A stretch of 64,000 bases of DNA from Sipunculus nudus (lineage: Eukaryota; Annelida; Sipuncula; Golfingiida; Sipunculidae): positions 44,983,058-45,047,057 of the forward strand of contig CM049310.1 in assembly GCA_026874595.1 (NCBI GenBank). Direction: 5' to 3'. The notes beneath the pieces are model-generated. The model was given only the letters and a program-made list of their open reading frames with translations, had not been told where the DNA came from and did not search any database. Position numbers and translations under genes: made by a program. Shown one piece after another: positions 51,541 to 64,000 of the stretch. Numbering within the stretch: position 1 is the first letter of the stretch; the number at the start of each line of letters is the position of its first letter.

Positions 51541-54500
51541 TTAGCTCAGCTGACTGAAAGTCATCTGAGCTATAGCGATCACTCTTTGTCCGTCGTCCGT
51601 CTGTCCGTCTGTCCGTCCGTTAACCAGGCACAAATCGTAACCGCTGGACCTAGAACCTTGTAACTTGGGATTCTGAGAGGTCTATAAAAAATATCTCCTT
51701 GGAAACCAGAAATTAGGTCTCTGTTACCCATATCCTTCGAGCTATGTGGCCCCAAAGTACCCCCCAGAAAAGTCAAAAATTTCATACAAAAACTTCAATA
51801 TCTCATTAACTTCTTGACTGATGGTCATGATTTTTGGCATACATATTGATCATGAGATGTTTCATCACTTCCTGCAGACTGGTGGCGCCACCTGTATTTT
51901 TCGATTTTTTTACGAATTTTTTTCTCTATTTTTGAGACCTTTAAAAATGTGAACATCTGTTAACAAGGCACAAATCATAAAGACTGGACTTAGAATCTTA
52001 ATTCTTGACACACTGAGAGGTCCATGAAAAATCTCCTTGGAAACCAGAAATTAGGTCTCTGTTACCCATATCCTTTGAGCTATGGGGCCCCAAAGTACCC
52101 CCCAGAATAGTAAAAAATTTCATACAAAAACTTCAATATCTCAATAACTAGATCACTGATGGTCATGATTTTCGACATACATATTGATCATGAGATGTTT
52201 CTTCAGTTTGTGCAGACTGGTGGCGCCACCTGTATTTTTCAATGTTCACGAATTGTTTTCTCCATTTTTGAGACCTTTAAGGATGTAGTTATCTGTCAAC
52301 AGGGTACAAATCGTAACGACTGGACCTAGAATCTTCGTTCTTGACACACAGGGAGACCCATGATAAGTCTCCATGGAAACCTGAAATTTGGTCTCTGTTA
52401 CCAATATCCTTTGAGCTATGGCACTCCAAAGTACAGCTCAGAATAATGGAAAATTTGATACAAAAGCTAAAGTATCTGAACAACTAATGCAGAGATAACC
52501 ATAATTGTTTGCATGGATATTGATCATGGAGTGTTTCATAAGTTTCTGCAGACTGGTGGCACCACCTGTATTTGTTCGTTTTTTTTAAAGAAATTTTTCT
52601 GTATTTTTGAGACCTTTAAAGATATGAACATCTGTTAACAGGGCACAAATCATAAAAACTGGACCAAGAATCTTCATTCTTGACACACAGGGAGACCCAT
52701 GAAAAGTCTCCATGGAAACTTGAAATTAGGTCTCTGTTACCCATATTCTTTAATCTGTATGGGTCCAAAATACCCCCCCCCCCCCGCCCCCAGAATAATG
52801 GAAAATTTGATACAAAAACTGCAGTATTTCAATAACTACAACACTGATGGTCATGATTTTCGGCATACATATTGATCATGAGCTGTTCCATCAGTTTCTG
52901 CAGACTGGGTGTGCCACCTCTATTTTTTTTTCAAATTTTTACGAATTTTTTTCTTTTTTTTGAGACCTTGAAAGATGTGGTTATCTGTCAACAGGGTACA
53001 AATCGCAACAACTGGACCTAGAATCTTCATTCTTGTCATGCAAGGAGGCCCATGAAAGGTGCCTGTGGAAACTTGAAATTAGGTCTCTGTTACCCATATC
53101 CTTCAAGCTATAGGACTCCGAAGTATCCCTCAGAATAATGGACAATTTGATACAAAAACTGAAGTATCTGAACAACTAATGCAGAGATCACCATAATTTT
53201 TTGCATGGATATTGACCATTAAGTGTTTTTATTAGTTTCTGCAGACTGGTGGAGCCACCTGTATTTTTGTATCCTCCAAAACGAAGTTTTGCGGATACTA
53301 TGTTTTTGACCGAGTTCCTCCGCCGCGGCAGCGTTCGTTTCCAGAGAGCTCCTCGGAGACTAATGGACCGATTTTTCCCAAACTTACACCTATTATCGGG
53401 TCACATGTGAACTGGTGCCTAACCAATTTGCATTGACCTCTGACCTTTCCTCTCTATCCAGTGTCCATTTGTGGGTCTGTTTCCACTCATAAACCCTCAT
53501 ATCTCGGGAACCGTTTGACCGATCAGGAAATAAAATTGATACAAATATAGCCCTTGGATTGCTTTATAACATACACAAAAAATGGTGGCGCCACCTGTTA
53601 CCATGTTTGCACAGTGTCCATCTGTTCATCTGCCTTGGGTTAAAATCACTCATATCTCTGCAGTGAATTGATTAATTCACCTGAAATTCGTCATGTGTAT
53701 ACATCCAGGATAGCGTTCTTGATTTTATGACAGGTGGCGCCACCTACGTTCACGTTCACGCTGATGACATCCAAGCTTATATCTCGGGAACCGTTTGACC
53801 GATCAGGAAATAAAATTTATACAAATGTAGCCCTTTGATAGCTCTGTAACATACACAAAAAATGGTGGCACCACCTGTAACAATGTTTGCACAGCGTCTG
53901 TCTGTTAGTCTGCCGTGGCCTAAAATTACTCATTTCTCTGTAGTGGTTCGACATAACTGCCTAAAATTTTGCAGGTTTATACATCGTGGACAGCTTTCTT
54001 GATTTTATGACAGGTGGCGCCACCTACATTCTAGTTAACGCTGGACACATCCAAGCTCATATCTCAGGAACCATTTGACTGATTGGGCCAAAATTGTGCA
54101 TGTGTTTAGATCTCACATAGGTCTTTATCATACACAAAACTGGAGGGGTTACCTGCAAAGATTTTTGCACAGTGTTTGTCTGTTTGTCTGCCATGGGCAA
54201 AAATCGCTCATATACATGTAGTGGTTTGACTTTTCTGCCTAAAATTTTGCAGGTGTATACAACTTGGACAGCTTTCTGGATTTGTGGTAGGTGGCACAAC
54301 CTACATACACATTTAGGCTGCAAACATCCATGCTAATATGCAACATACCTCACTCTATTTCCCCTTGCCACTCAATCCATGCCTCACTATCCGATTTTGG
54401 CAGATACATGTAGTCACTTGTCGGTTACCCGCATTCTAGTTTTAAAAGTTTACACATTTTTCTCTATTTTTGAGATATATAAATACAGACTAAATCTTGG

Positions 54501-54624
54501 CCTGTTGGTTAATCTGTTTGATGCTTCAGTTGAATGGGTATATACTACCATTCTGATGATAAAATTTCCTTTTGCGAATCTCTTCCCAGTCAGCTGAGCG
54601 TCATGACCCATGGGTCACTTGTTT
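51541..54624 (+). mobile_element. Hairpin-bounded element with family C body and nested family A
   Basis: The head TTAGCTCAGCTGACTGAAAG and TCATCTGAGC, followed by (CCGT)n (51588-51621), matches family D. The body differs: five units of about 338-351 bp marked by GGTGGCGCCACC or variants at 51881, 52219, about 52556, about 52907 and 53248. Each unit has GGACCTAGAATCTT, GGAAACC.GAAATTAGGTC, TACCCATATCC and CTGATGGTCATGATTTT. The body is interrupted by family A (53269-54443), resumes with TTTTCTCTATTTTTGAGA, and ends in CAGCTGAGCGTCATGACC, the perfect hairpin GACCCATGGGTC and CACTTGTTT. Confidence 0.78.
53269..54443 (+). mobile_element. Family A repeat, copy nested in family C
   Basis: Starts GTATCCTCC, a hairpin (AAAAC/GTTTT) and GCGGATACTATG. 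Ends GTTACCCGCATTCTAGTTT. It interrupts a family C unit between TGTATTTTT and ACATTTTTCTCTATTTTTGAG, which are adjacent in the undisturbed units. It contains perfect GGTGGCGCCACC at 53584, 53733 and 54013, and a perfect DR1 at 53434-53446. Confidence 0.8.
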
Positions 54625-55839
54625 TTTTATATCCACAGGTGTCCATCTGTAAGAGCTATCACAGTTTGCTTCTTGTCTAGTTAAATACTGTCGACATACT
54701 GAATATTTCTTGCTTTTAGGCTGTGAGAATAATGTTGTGTGATTTGCAGGTTTACAATATTAGAGACTATCATAGATCATAACAGTAATTGTGGGGGCAG
54801 CAGACTTTGATACCTTTTGTGAGATAATTAGCACCTTTATAGAGAGGCAGCCTCGGTATGAATGCTGTCATTTGGTGCTATTATGTTCCAGAATTATGGG
54901 AGAATATGATTACGGGATGTTGGGAGGTTTATTTTTTATATTCATTTAGAGGATTGATGCTTCTTTTCCCTTATCTTGCTAAGGGGATAAATCAATTTTC
55001 ATATGAATGTTACTGACGCTTTTTATGGTGAAATGAATTCAGTATAAATGTAGATGACTATTTTCCCTCGTCTTACTGAGAAGATGAATCAATCTTCACA
55101 TGAATATTACTTATAGTTTTTATTGCCACGGTGATGAGAATTCAGGAAACATATAGCATCCTGGTGTTTCCCATGTGACCTCTAAATCATTTACTTCGAA
55201 GTTCAAATACTATATTTAGTTTTTTATGTCACACTTCATCAGTTTAGTGTTCAGGTTTTTGTTGCAGGATTGCATAAAAGCAGGAGATAACAACATTTTT
55301 ATTTGTTACTTTTATCTGTTGGTATTTTACTTTGGACATTCAGCACCAAATTCGTGGCTGCTTTTTATATTTTCTGACACTGAAAGTGTTAGATTGTAAA
55401 ACAAAAATTTAGGTCAAGGGCACAACATTTTCCCTGTTGTTTCCTATTATCTTTATGATTGAAACTATTCATGTAGCACTAAATCCAGAAAGTTTATTTA
55501 CTGCACTAAATGACTTTCCGATAGAAACTTAGACACAACAGATACAACATGATTTTGATGCTGAATGACCTGAACAAAATACCATGACATATAGGAAACA
55601 AATAAAAGCAGTTTTCTCTTGCTTTTATGCTAGATTTTCAGTTTAATTTAAACTTGTTTATATTATAATAACTTGTTGTTACCTTCATCAAGAAGAAATG
55701 CTGTTACCCATGTTTGGTTGTTTCTGAGAGTTTTAGCTGGTTGCAGGTATTCTGTTTTATTTTTTTGTACAATAGTAATATAATTTTAATTGTTGATTCT
55801 AAAACTTGTTAAATTGCATCCATTAAGCAGGGTCATTTT
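54625..55839. other. Intronic sequence, nothing recognised
   Basis: A diffuse local repeat of AAGATGAATCAATCTTCACATG type (54980-55110) occurs twice. No gene was found. Confidence 0.5.
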
Positions 55840-56384
55840 TAAGCATAACCTGTGAGCTGATGCGATGGCTCAGCAGCATTCATCATCAGTTCAACCTTGT
55901 CCATACATTTACCCATGCTATCTCAAAAACTATCCGAGCTAGCAGCACCAAATTGTATGGAAGAATCTGTCACCTGTCTAACTTTATAGGATTGAGCTTA
56001 AATGTTTGCCAGCTGCACTGACTTAGATTTTATAGGGTAAAAGCTAAAGAAAAAATTAAAATTCTTCTTCTTCAAAATTGTTCTGCCAAATTGTTAAATA
56101 TTTCACAGTAATAATCCCAGAATCAATCAGGAAGCTGAACTTGGCAATAAAGCATACTAAAATTAAAGTATCAGAAACGGCTGAAGCTTTTATCACCAAA
56201 TTTTATGCAAATGTTAGTCACATGAGTATATTTGAAATTGAGGTATTGGTGGCGCCACCTGCATCAACCTTTTTTGTATGGGGATCATCAGTCATCAGTA
56301 CATGATTAACTATGAATGGTTCAGTTTTTAACAAGAATTATCCTAGGGTAGGGTTCTTCAATTATATAAGAATTGATTGGGTTC
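55840..56384 (+). mobile_element. Family B repeat, copy 2
   Basis: Co-linear with 24780-25440. GGTGGCGCCACC lies at 56248-56259, with the same left context TGAAATTGAGGTATT as copy 1. Confidence 0.75.
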
Positions 56385-56506
56385 ATTGATTTTTGGTAGA
56401 GTCATAGAAAGCTGAAGTTGGTCTTGTGGCCATTAGTAAATGTAAGGCTGCAATAGTCTCTTCTGCAAACTGTTGTTTCAGCTCCTGTAAAATTGCGAAA
56501 AAATTA

Positions 56507-57483
56507 CCGTATTTATTCCAATTTAGCGATCCCTCTTTATTTCTCGACCCCAAAAAATATTCTGAAAGCATAATTTCTTAAATTACGCTAATTTTGCGAC
56601 TGCTGATGATGTTTTCTGTTGACAATGTTTAATTGAAATGCCTCCGTCTCTCGCAGGCACCGCACTTTATATCTGACTAGATTCTTATTACACTGAGCAT
56701 TCACATCAAACTTGTTTGCAATAAAATATTTGAAGATACAAAGATGCGTATTTCATAATATATAAACATGATACAGCGTTCAAGTTCCAAATGGGTTTCC
56801 ATGACAAAGCAAACGCGTGTACCATTCCTGGTACACCTGTGCCTCGTGTGCAATTCACATTCGATATTTAGCAATAATATTTACCAGATACAAATGGTAC
56901 GCCTAGTGAGACAACTGTGACACAGTTGGAACAGTCATTGTTGTTAAGCTTAAACGACCCCGGTGAGGATTTTAGGATGGGTGACCGTGTGTACAAAACA
57001 GGGCCGGATCAAGGACACGAGACCTAGGACCATTTCCGGTCTTCTTTCAACTTGCGTGCCGCTGCTAGTCCCTTTTCGGGCCGCCGATATTGCAGCTTGG
57101 TGGGTAAACTTGAAACAACTTGTAGTTACATGAGTTGCTGTCTATGTCAAGTGATCGTACCTATACGCGAAGTAGTGATAATTTTGTAAAGTGACTGAGC
57201 TCAGTTTGATTAATCATTTGCGGACGGTTGGAAGCCCGTTTGTAGGAAATACTGTTAAGCTAACAAAACAAACTTATAAACACCCATATTATCACTCAAT
57301 CCATATGACCGCTCGGGTGTCAGAGCAGCTCGGCACCACTCGGGAAGGTTATGCAACCGCATGCCTCTAAAATCTCGACCACTACAAATTCTGCAGGAAG
57401 ATAATTTTCAAATATCCTCCATTATCTCGACCTCTGAGAAAATTAATTATTTTTAAGTGGTCGCCAAATTAGAATAAATACGG
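56507..57483. mobile_element. 977-bp TIR element flanked by TA
   Basis: Left end CCGTATTTATTCCAATTTAG and right end CCAAATTAGAATAAATACGG are inverted repeats of about 26 bp with few mismatches. They are flanked by TA (56505-56506, 57484-57485). The terminal CCGTA and TA flanks resemble the unrelated element at 47531. The interior is richer in GC than the surroundings, without a transposase frame. Confidence 0.8.
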
Positions 57484-57485
57484 TA

Positions 57486-60400
57486 TTCTAAGGTGGCCTT
57501 TATTCAAGTTTACTTAAATAATTTTTGGCAGAATTATTAGACCTTTAACAATGAAAGGACTGTGAGATACTTTGGTAAACAAAGCTAGTAGATTTATTGT
57601 ATTCACAAATTGAGCTCTTTGGATGTATAAGCAGAGCTGAACAGGCAGTATAATTAATTTGTTCCATAACCAGCTTAAGTGTAAGATATATCCATGAATA
57701 AAATATATCTGTATTTTGTTTTTGTTTTCAATAGACATCTGTTATTATTCTAAACATTTTTATAAAAAAAATCTTATGAATATGTCAGCTTGAAAAAAAC
57801 ATTGTATCCAAAGTCTTTAAGTATGTGTAAACATATTTACCAACAGTGTTCAATGTTTAAAATGATTATGTAATATTATTTGCTATATAAATAAAATTTA
57901 TGCTACTGGCATAGGGTTTTCTACAAGGGGCTTTCCAATTCTGAAACAAGCCTGCTGACCACATATTTGTAGATTTATTTTAATCCTTGCTAAATCCCCA
58001 ATGTGGTCCCTAATAAGCCATGACATCATGCATCTTTCAGGTCAGCCTTACTGTGACCCTGAGGCAACTGTCTTGTGCACCTGCTGTAATCATGTTTCCG
58101 TAAATGAGAAAACAATACCACTAAAAATTAACATGTAATTAAGCAGTATCAACTGAAAACATTATTGCTTTATTTGGAGAGTTAGAGTGTGGTTTGGAAT
58201 TTATTATTCATGAATTATTTCAATATCCAGAAGGTGTTATCTCATGCAGTTTGAAAGAGGTTTTGGTTTATTTTGCTGGTTTTCTGTTATGCTAGAGATA
58301 AGGGGGATCAGTTTCAAGAAATACCCTTGGGACCTTGCCGTCCAGGGCTGGTGATGTTAATATTAAGGAAGGCATTCAGATAAAAATGTCATTGATAAAA
58401 AAAGATTTATGGAACCACAAGAGGTTCCAAGAGGAAGATATATACATATTTAATGACCAGCTGGAGGAAAGTGATAAAAGGGATGAGGGAGTGGTTGATA
58501 TCGTTGAAAACGCTAAAACTCGTTACCGCAAGTACCTGCAGTTATTGGTGGTTGGTTCAAGAAGGCACACACTTCTTGTGGGGCTACGTTGGCTGGGCAG
58601 CCGGTTAAATTCAAACTCATGCCCTACTAGGAAGCAATTTTATTACAATTGATTGTAACCCAGGGCTCGGATGCTGAGACAGCGGCACAAAGAGAGCCAG
58701 TAGCTGCCCATGAACTGTTAATAACGCGGTCCATATTGAGCCGTGGGAGCTATATTACATGGACATTAGAATGGTTGTAAGCCAGGTTGTTCAAACTGCT
58801 AAGCCCATTGAAAATATGCTAGATCACCTTCATTCTCATCAGCCCAGAGGAGACTGTGAATTGAAATGTTGTTGTATTTTTACAGACTTATAATTGTGTA
58901 AATAAATCATATTAAAAAGATGTCAGCCTTCGAATCAACAAAGAAGTAATTCGTCCTCAACAGATATTCAGGTGTAATACTTAATTCAGTGTACGAGAAG
59001 ACAGTCCAATCATATTCACAAAAGTAATGGTGTCAATTAGGCTGCTGATTTGATGTTGGTTCTATAAACATGTTAAATAACCACCCAATGCCAGACCAGT
59101 AATACAATGGTTGGCCATAAGATACTTAAAAACCCCAAAGAATACAAAAAGAAAATGGTAAACTGGGTCTTTTCATGACTTTGCATCTCATTACAGGAAA
59201 TGGGATTACATTAAACCTCCATATTGTTAAGTGGCTGAGTGTGCAACAACATGTAAAAGCGAAATTACCAACAAATTTCAGTTGCCATTTCTTGGTGCAA
59301 CAGTCCAGAACTAGATCTGCCATTAGCAGGCACTCTTGCTTTTCTAAATCACAGATGAAATTTATTTATGAATAAACCCCTGGTGAATCCTTTTTTCTAG
59401 TTATGTTATAAATACAAATTAAATTTGGTTGTCATGGTAACGGTAAATGTGCATAAATATTTCAAAATAAAATTGTTTCCTCGGTCAAGACAGTCACAAG
59501 ATTTAATGTACATTAATAATTCAAAGCAAGTAAATTATTTCCTTGTTCCAAATTTCATTTGACAACCTCAGATTTAATGTAGAATATATTTAAAAATTGC
59601 TATGTAAGTTTTTAATCATGGTAGAAAATTACAGACAATTCAGCGGCATTCAGGTGCTACTGTTAATGTATAAAATTTCAGTTTGTGGTAGGACTCTTCT
59701 TGCATTATTTATGTAAGTTCAATTTCCTGTCATAATGACATTGAATTTGTCTGTATAGGGAACACTCACCTTACAAGCCATTTCCTTGTTGAGCAGCTCC
59801 AATTATCCTCAGCCAGCTGTTTGATTACAACATACTTATAAGGATCATTAAAATTTGCTCTCATTAATTCAGATTTCTTTATCTGAATTATGTGTTTACC
59901 TGTCAGCAGCATTTTGTGTGATAGAGAAAAAGGAATATTAATACATGTTTATGTAAACCGTTAACTGATTTTATCAGCCAGAAGGATCACATTGTATTGA
60001 TGATAATCAGCTCATTTTGATAGCTTTTTCAATGTGTCTGCATGCTGTACATATTGTATTAAAGCTCCTACTAAATGCTTTATAGTGAATTTGCAGGAAA
60101 ATGTCATTATCTGAGTCTAGGACAGATTTTACATGACTGAACTTTTGTGTAAGTAGAAATGCAATCTTATCCTATCAGTCATCCTACCAAATTTGAATAT
60201 AGTCCCATTTACAAAACCGTTTTCTCAGCGGTTTATCCTTTTATAAACCCTATAATTTGCAGATTTGAAGGTTTATCCTATGACATGTGCACATTAGGCT
60301 GTCACAAACAGGTGCCATGTTAATAAATTTACTGTGGGTTTGAGTAGAATAAACTGAATGGGTACATGTATGTAATCATAAGTTTTGAGGGTTGTGGTAA

Positions 60401-61540
60401 ATTTTGGTGCCTCTTCCACAGGTAATGTGGTGCCTATTGAGCCTGTGGAGGAGAATGTACAATTCCCGATTGTACCAGCCCAAATCCAGATCATGGTTTA
60501 GGCGGGAATGAAGCAATCGGGATTTGGTCAGGACCAATTGGGAATTGGTGCAGACCAGATTGCAATGGGGATTTGGTCCAGCCTAAAAACCTGATAGGGA
60601 TTGGTCTGGACCAATCGCTGATTGGCTCAGATCGGGATCAGGGCCTTGACAAACACACTGAATCAAACATATAGATCTTGCACAACTGAAGACATGTACA
60701 TACAAATTAACACAGATAAAATTTAAATCCGCATGTGTCACAAATGCTGCTTTTTCTTTGCTTTTGTAGCAGGCTCAACTTAACTGTAGGTTATAGTTCT
60801 TTGTTCTGGGCCCTGTGTTTCCGGGATGAATTCAAAAGCTTAGATCACAGGGAAGGGAATGTCATATACACACCAAATTTTACACAAGCTATCCTATATA
60901 TATTTAAAGTATCTACTGTCTTTTCATATATAGATTTTATTGTTTCTCAGTATTTTAAATGATTATGCTTTTTTCAGGAATAATATTTGGATTATTTGTT
61001 ATATCTCATTAGTCCTTGAATGTTCAGCTTTTAAATTTGAGATGTATAAACATAAACCAGATTACATTAAGTATTGTAAGTTTTTTGAGTTTTCATCTAG
61101 TAGTTCAGATGATATATATAATTATTTGTTTTTAGAAACACAGCTTTATGTTATTAGGTTAGCCATGTGGCCCTCAGCAGCGGGTGCTTCGTTCAGGTCC
61201 ACACAGCACTTATTTAATGACCCGTCCTGCTGGGCTGCGGAGAGAGTGTCCTACCTGTATCTTACAAGTCAACATTAAATGTGATCAACAGCCAGCCTGT
61301 CTTCTTTGTGTATAGCATACAGCCCGTGCTACACTTTTATTCCATAGTTCTGATAAACAGATATGAATTTTGTCTAAGAACAAACTGAAGAGATCCTATC
61401 AAAGCAGAACCTCCATTCCTGCCATCTTTTACAATAATTAGATTTAGTCTGAAGTAGGGATGCAAGATATTGAACGACTGTTCAGGTAAAATACATATCT
61501 GAAATGTATTGATGATATGCTCCAGTTTACTTTGGTGTCA
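57486..61540. other. Intronic sequence, no gene recognised
   Basis: The frame 58335-58652 (105 codons) and the frames near 60735-61278 show no recognisable domain. A patch of GGTC/GACC inverted repeats lies at 60466-60640. Confidence 0.45.
60466..60640. repeat. Cluster of short inverted repeats (GGTC...GACC)
   Basis: ATTGGTCTGGACCAAT and several variants (GATTTGGTCAGGACCAATT, GATTTGGTCCAG, GACCAGATTG) alternate within 175 bp, giving many overlapping weak hairpins. Confidence 0.7.
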
Positions 61541-64000
61541 TTAGCTCAGCTGACTATAAGTCATCTGAGCTATAGTCGTGGTCCATTGTCCGTCGTCCGT
61601 CCGTCTGTCCGTCCGTCCGTCCGTCCGTCTGTCCGTCCGTCCGTCCGTAGATGTGGCACGTTTTGAAACCGTAAGACCTAGGAATCCAAAATTCAGCATA
61701 ATGTTAGATGTCCCCAAGATCTCCTACCAAGCCGAAAACTGGGTCTTTTTGACTTCGTTCCTTTGAGAAATTAAGGAAAAAACCTCAAATTTTTATTAAA
61801 AACCTATTTTCACACTTCAGGACTGCCTAATATCAAAACCACTCATCTGTTTTTCCTCATATTTACCATAAATATTCCTCTATATAGTTCCTATATACAT
61901 TCAAGAAAATATGTCTGTATTATATAATTTAAAAAAGTTATGGACCCAAACATAATGCATTTTGTAAAAAATCAGGAAAGATATTTGATCACTTAACACA
62001 AAACATGTTAAAGCTATGGACCTTTTTTCCAGTAATATAACTTTAATTAATCAAAATTAAATTGTATACCCAAAATTAGATGAAAATCTTTTAAATTTTT
62101 TAAAATATTAATAAAAATAAAAAATTGGTACCTTAAATTTTGCCCAACTTTGACCATGGCACGTTTTTTTCCTGTAAGTACTGTGGATTTAATTTTCACA
62201 GCATGTTTTTTTTACCTTTTCAACTGTTAACACCAAAAATTTGAAACCAGTTGATCAAAAACTGTAGATTTTATTCAAGTTTTCAAGCACCATGTAACAT
62301 ATTGTATACATCAAGCTAGTGTTATGCAGTTTGCAAGAGCTCAGCTCCCCAGCTTCAGCTTTTAGTTCCTTAAATTCGGCATACAGCTAGATGTCTCCAA
62401 AATCCCCTACCATGCCAAGAATTTGGTCACTAGGACTTAATACCTTCAAGATATTAATGAAAAACCTCATTTTTCCATTAAAAACACATTGTTACACTTC
62501 AAGACTGCCTAATATCAAAACCACTGATCTGACTTTAATCATAAATAATATACATATTTTTCATTCTCTATGCACATGCCAGAATGATGTCAGTATTGCG
62601 TAATTGTTTTAAGTTATGGGCCCAAACATAATGCACTTTGTAAAAAATCAAGAAATATATTTACTCCCTTAACAAGGGGATTGCTGAAGCTAGAGATTTT
62701 TTGTCAGGGATGTAACATTATTTAATCAAGATTCAATTGAATACCCAAAATTAGTTATGAATTTTTCAAATTTTATAAGTTATTAGTATAAATGTAAAAT
62801 TAGTAACTTAAATTTTGCCCAACTTTGACCATGGCACATTTGTTTCCTGTGAGCACTGTTGATATAATTTTCATATCATGCACACATAAGGATTTCAGCT
62901 TTTAAGTTTAGAAAGCTGAAAGAAATTGGCCAAAAATTGTAGCTTTTATTAATGTTTTTATGAGACCCTGTGACTTTGGCTCTCTCCAGCCCCTCTTGAG
63001 TCACCTGTATGTTGACCTTGTTGAACTTTCAGCAAATTATGCATGCTTGAGGCGAGGCATACAGGGAATCCAGGCAGCTTATGGCCAGCCACAGTTGATC
63101 CAGGTGTCCAACCCAACTCATCTAGTAGTTTTAACCAACTACATACAATAAACAATAAATTAATAAATTTTTATTGGTTTTTAATAAAAAATTAATGAAA
63201 AATAGAAAAGGAATTTGTTAGTTTATAATAACAGGAAATTAACTTGCAGTTACTGATGATATAAGAATCTTGTATCGATGGATAGAATGTCACGTATTCC
63301 AAATAACACCATGCAGTCACCTATGGTATTTTTCAGTTCAATTTTAATGATAAAGAAGTAAATCATATCATTCATTACTAATCATTAGGGATCATTTGAT
63401 GGAAATTAATGATAGACAAAGATGCAGTTGATAATATTAATCTAGATTCTTACTGTGTCTTGTGTGTACATTGATGTGAAATTAGTCCAAAATGAATTTA
63501 TTACAGTTATTTTTAATATAAATAAAAGCCATAAAACCAGGTACTTATGATCATTATTTAAATGTGTGAATTTTGTATATTCTGGATTCTCAACATCATT
63601 GTTTGGTGAAAACTGAATAAATACCAGACATGGTGCAAATACTTTGTAATTGTATTTAAATATGAATATGATTATGTACTCCATTATGAAATTTCTTGCA
63701 TAAAGAATGGGAATTCAGGTAAAAATGAAAGTATATGAATACCAGTGCAAATACTTTCAAAATGTATTCATGAATGCATTCATGAATATATTCTTTAATA
63801 TTATTTTAATAATCATTTCAGTTATATTTCATTTTAAAAAATCATATGATTCTCTTGTTTTTTTTAATAAAAATTATATTTGGGACAATATTTGTAATTT
63901 TTTTTAATTAATAGTTAAACCCTTATATATTCTGCTTATAAGTTATATTGCCAAGTCAAAATCTGTGTGACAATAGTACTCCATTTGTTAATAAAATAAA
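61541..64000 (+). mobile_element. Hairpin-bounded family D element, cut by the window edge
   Basis: Begins TTAGCTCAGCTGACTATAAG with the same head hairpin as 45562, and a longer (CCGT)n tract (about 61584-61650). It is co-linear with 45562-48430 throughout and very similar by eye. It lacks the 453-bp insertion (empty site at 63546). The tail hairpin lies beyond the window. Confidence 0.85.

Noticed and set aside
54057-54323. Frames inside family A, B and C repeats as proteins
   Set aside because: Other copies of the same repeats have stops and indels at different places, so no frame is maintained.
58335-58652. 105-codon plus-strand frame as a gene
   Set aside because: No recognisable family and no neighbouring exons. 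Composition changes abruptly in the middle.

Overview
This is a eukaryotic, AT-rich, repeat-dense window, most likely from a mollusc (bivalve or gastropod). The basis is indirect: introns with GT/AG junctions, many long (TA)n tracts, (CCGT)n microsatellites behind a terminal hairpin, tRNA-derived SINEs, and hairpin-bounded repeats ending in CTTGTTT, which I recall as common in molluscan genomes. Nothing looks prokaryotic, and I found no recognisable transposase or reverse transcriptase, so the mobile elements present appear non-autonomous.

One gene is clear: the 5' end of a kinesin-3 motor gene of the KIF13 (Drosophila Khc-73) type on the + strand. Exon 1 (17822-17879) and exon 2 (17998-18085) encode the start of the motor domain across a 118-bp intron. 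A 21-nt microexon candidate (24498-24518) follows a 6.4-kb intron, with matching phase and good splice signals. I found no later motor exon (P-loop, switch regions) before the window ends, so the last 39 kb is read as one very long, partly resolved intron. Upstream of the ATG is a compact putative promoter with ETS-like and YY1-like sites.

Positions 1-17340 look intergenic: AT-rich sequence with microsatellites, a 66-bp minisatellite, a tRNA-SINE dimer and fragments of TIR elements. A short coding-like stretch at 88-315 could be the last exon of an upstream gene.

The KIF13 introns hold most of the interesting structure: (i) elements of about 3 kb that open with a TTAGCTCAG hairpin and close with a GACC..GGTC hairpin plus CTTGTTT (45562-48617, 51541-54624, 61541 to the edge, truncated copy near 42039); (ii) repeat families called A, B, C and E here, of which A, B and C share the perfect palindrome GGTGGCGCCACC, while A and E carry direct repeats of AGGTCA spaced by one base; (iii) two TIR elements ending in CCGTA or a close variant and flanked by TA, one with its empty site preserved in a second copy of the host repeat; (iv) a 464-bp TTAA-flanked TIR element; (v) a repeat of GAATTC-centred palindromes present in inverted orientation at 16.7 and 34.6 kb; (vi) a 40-bp-period minisatellite at 39.9-41.07 kb; and (vii) a frameshifted stretch near 41.4 kb that resembles LAMTOR5.
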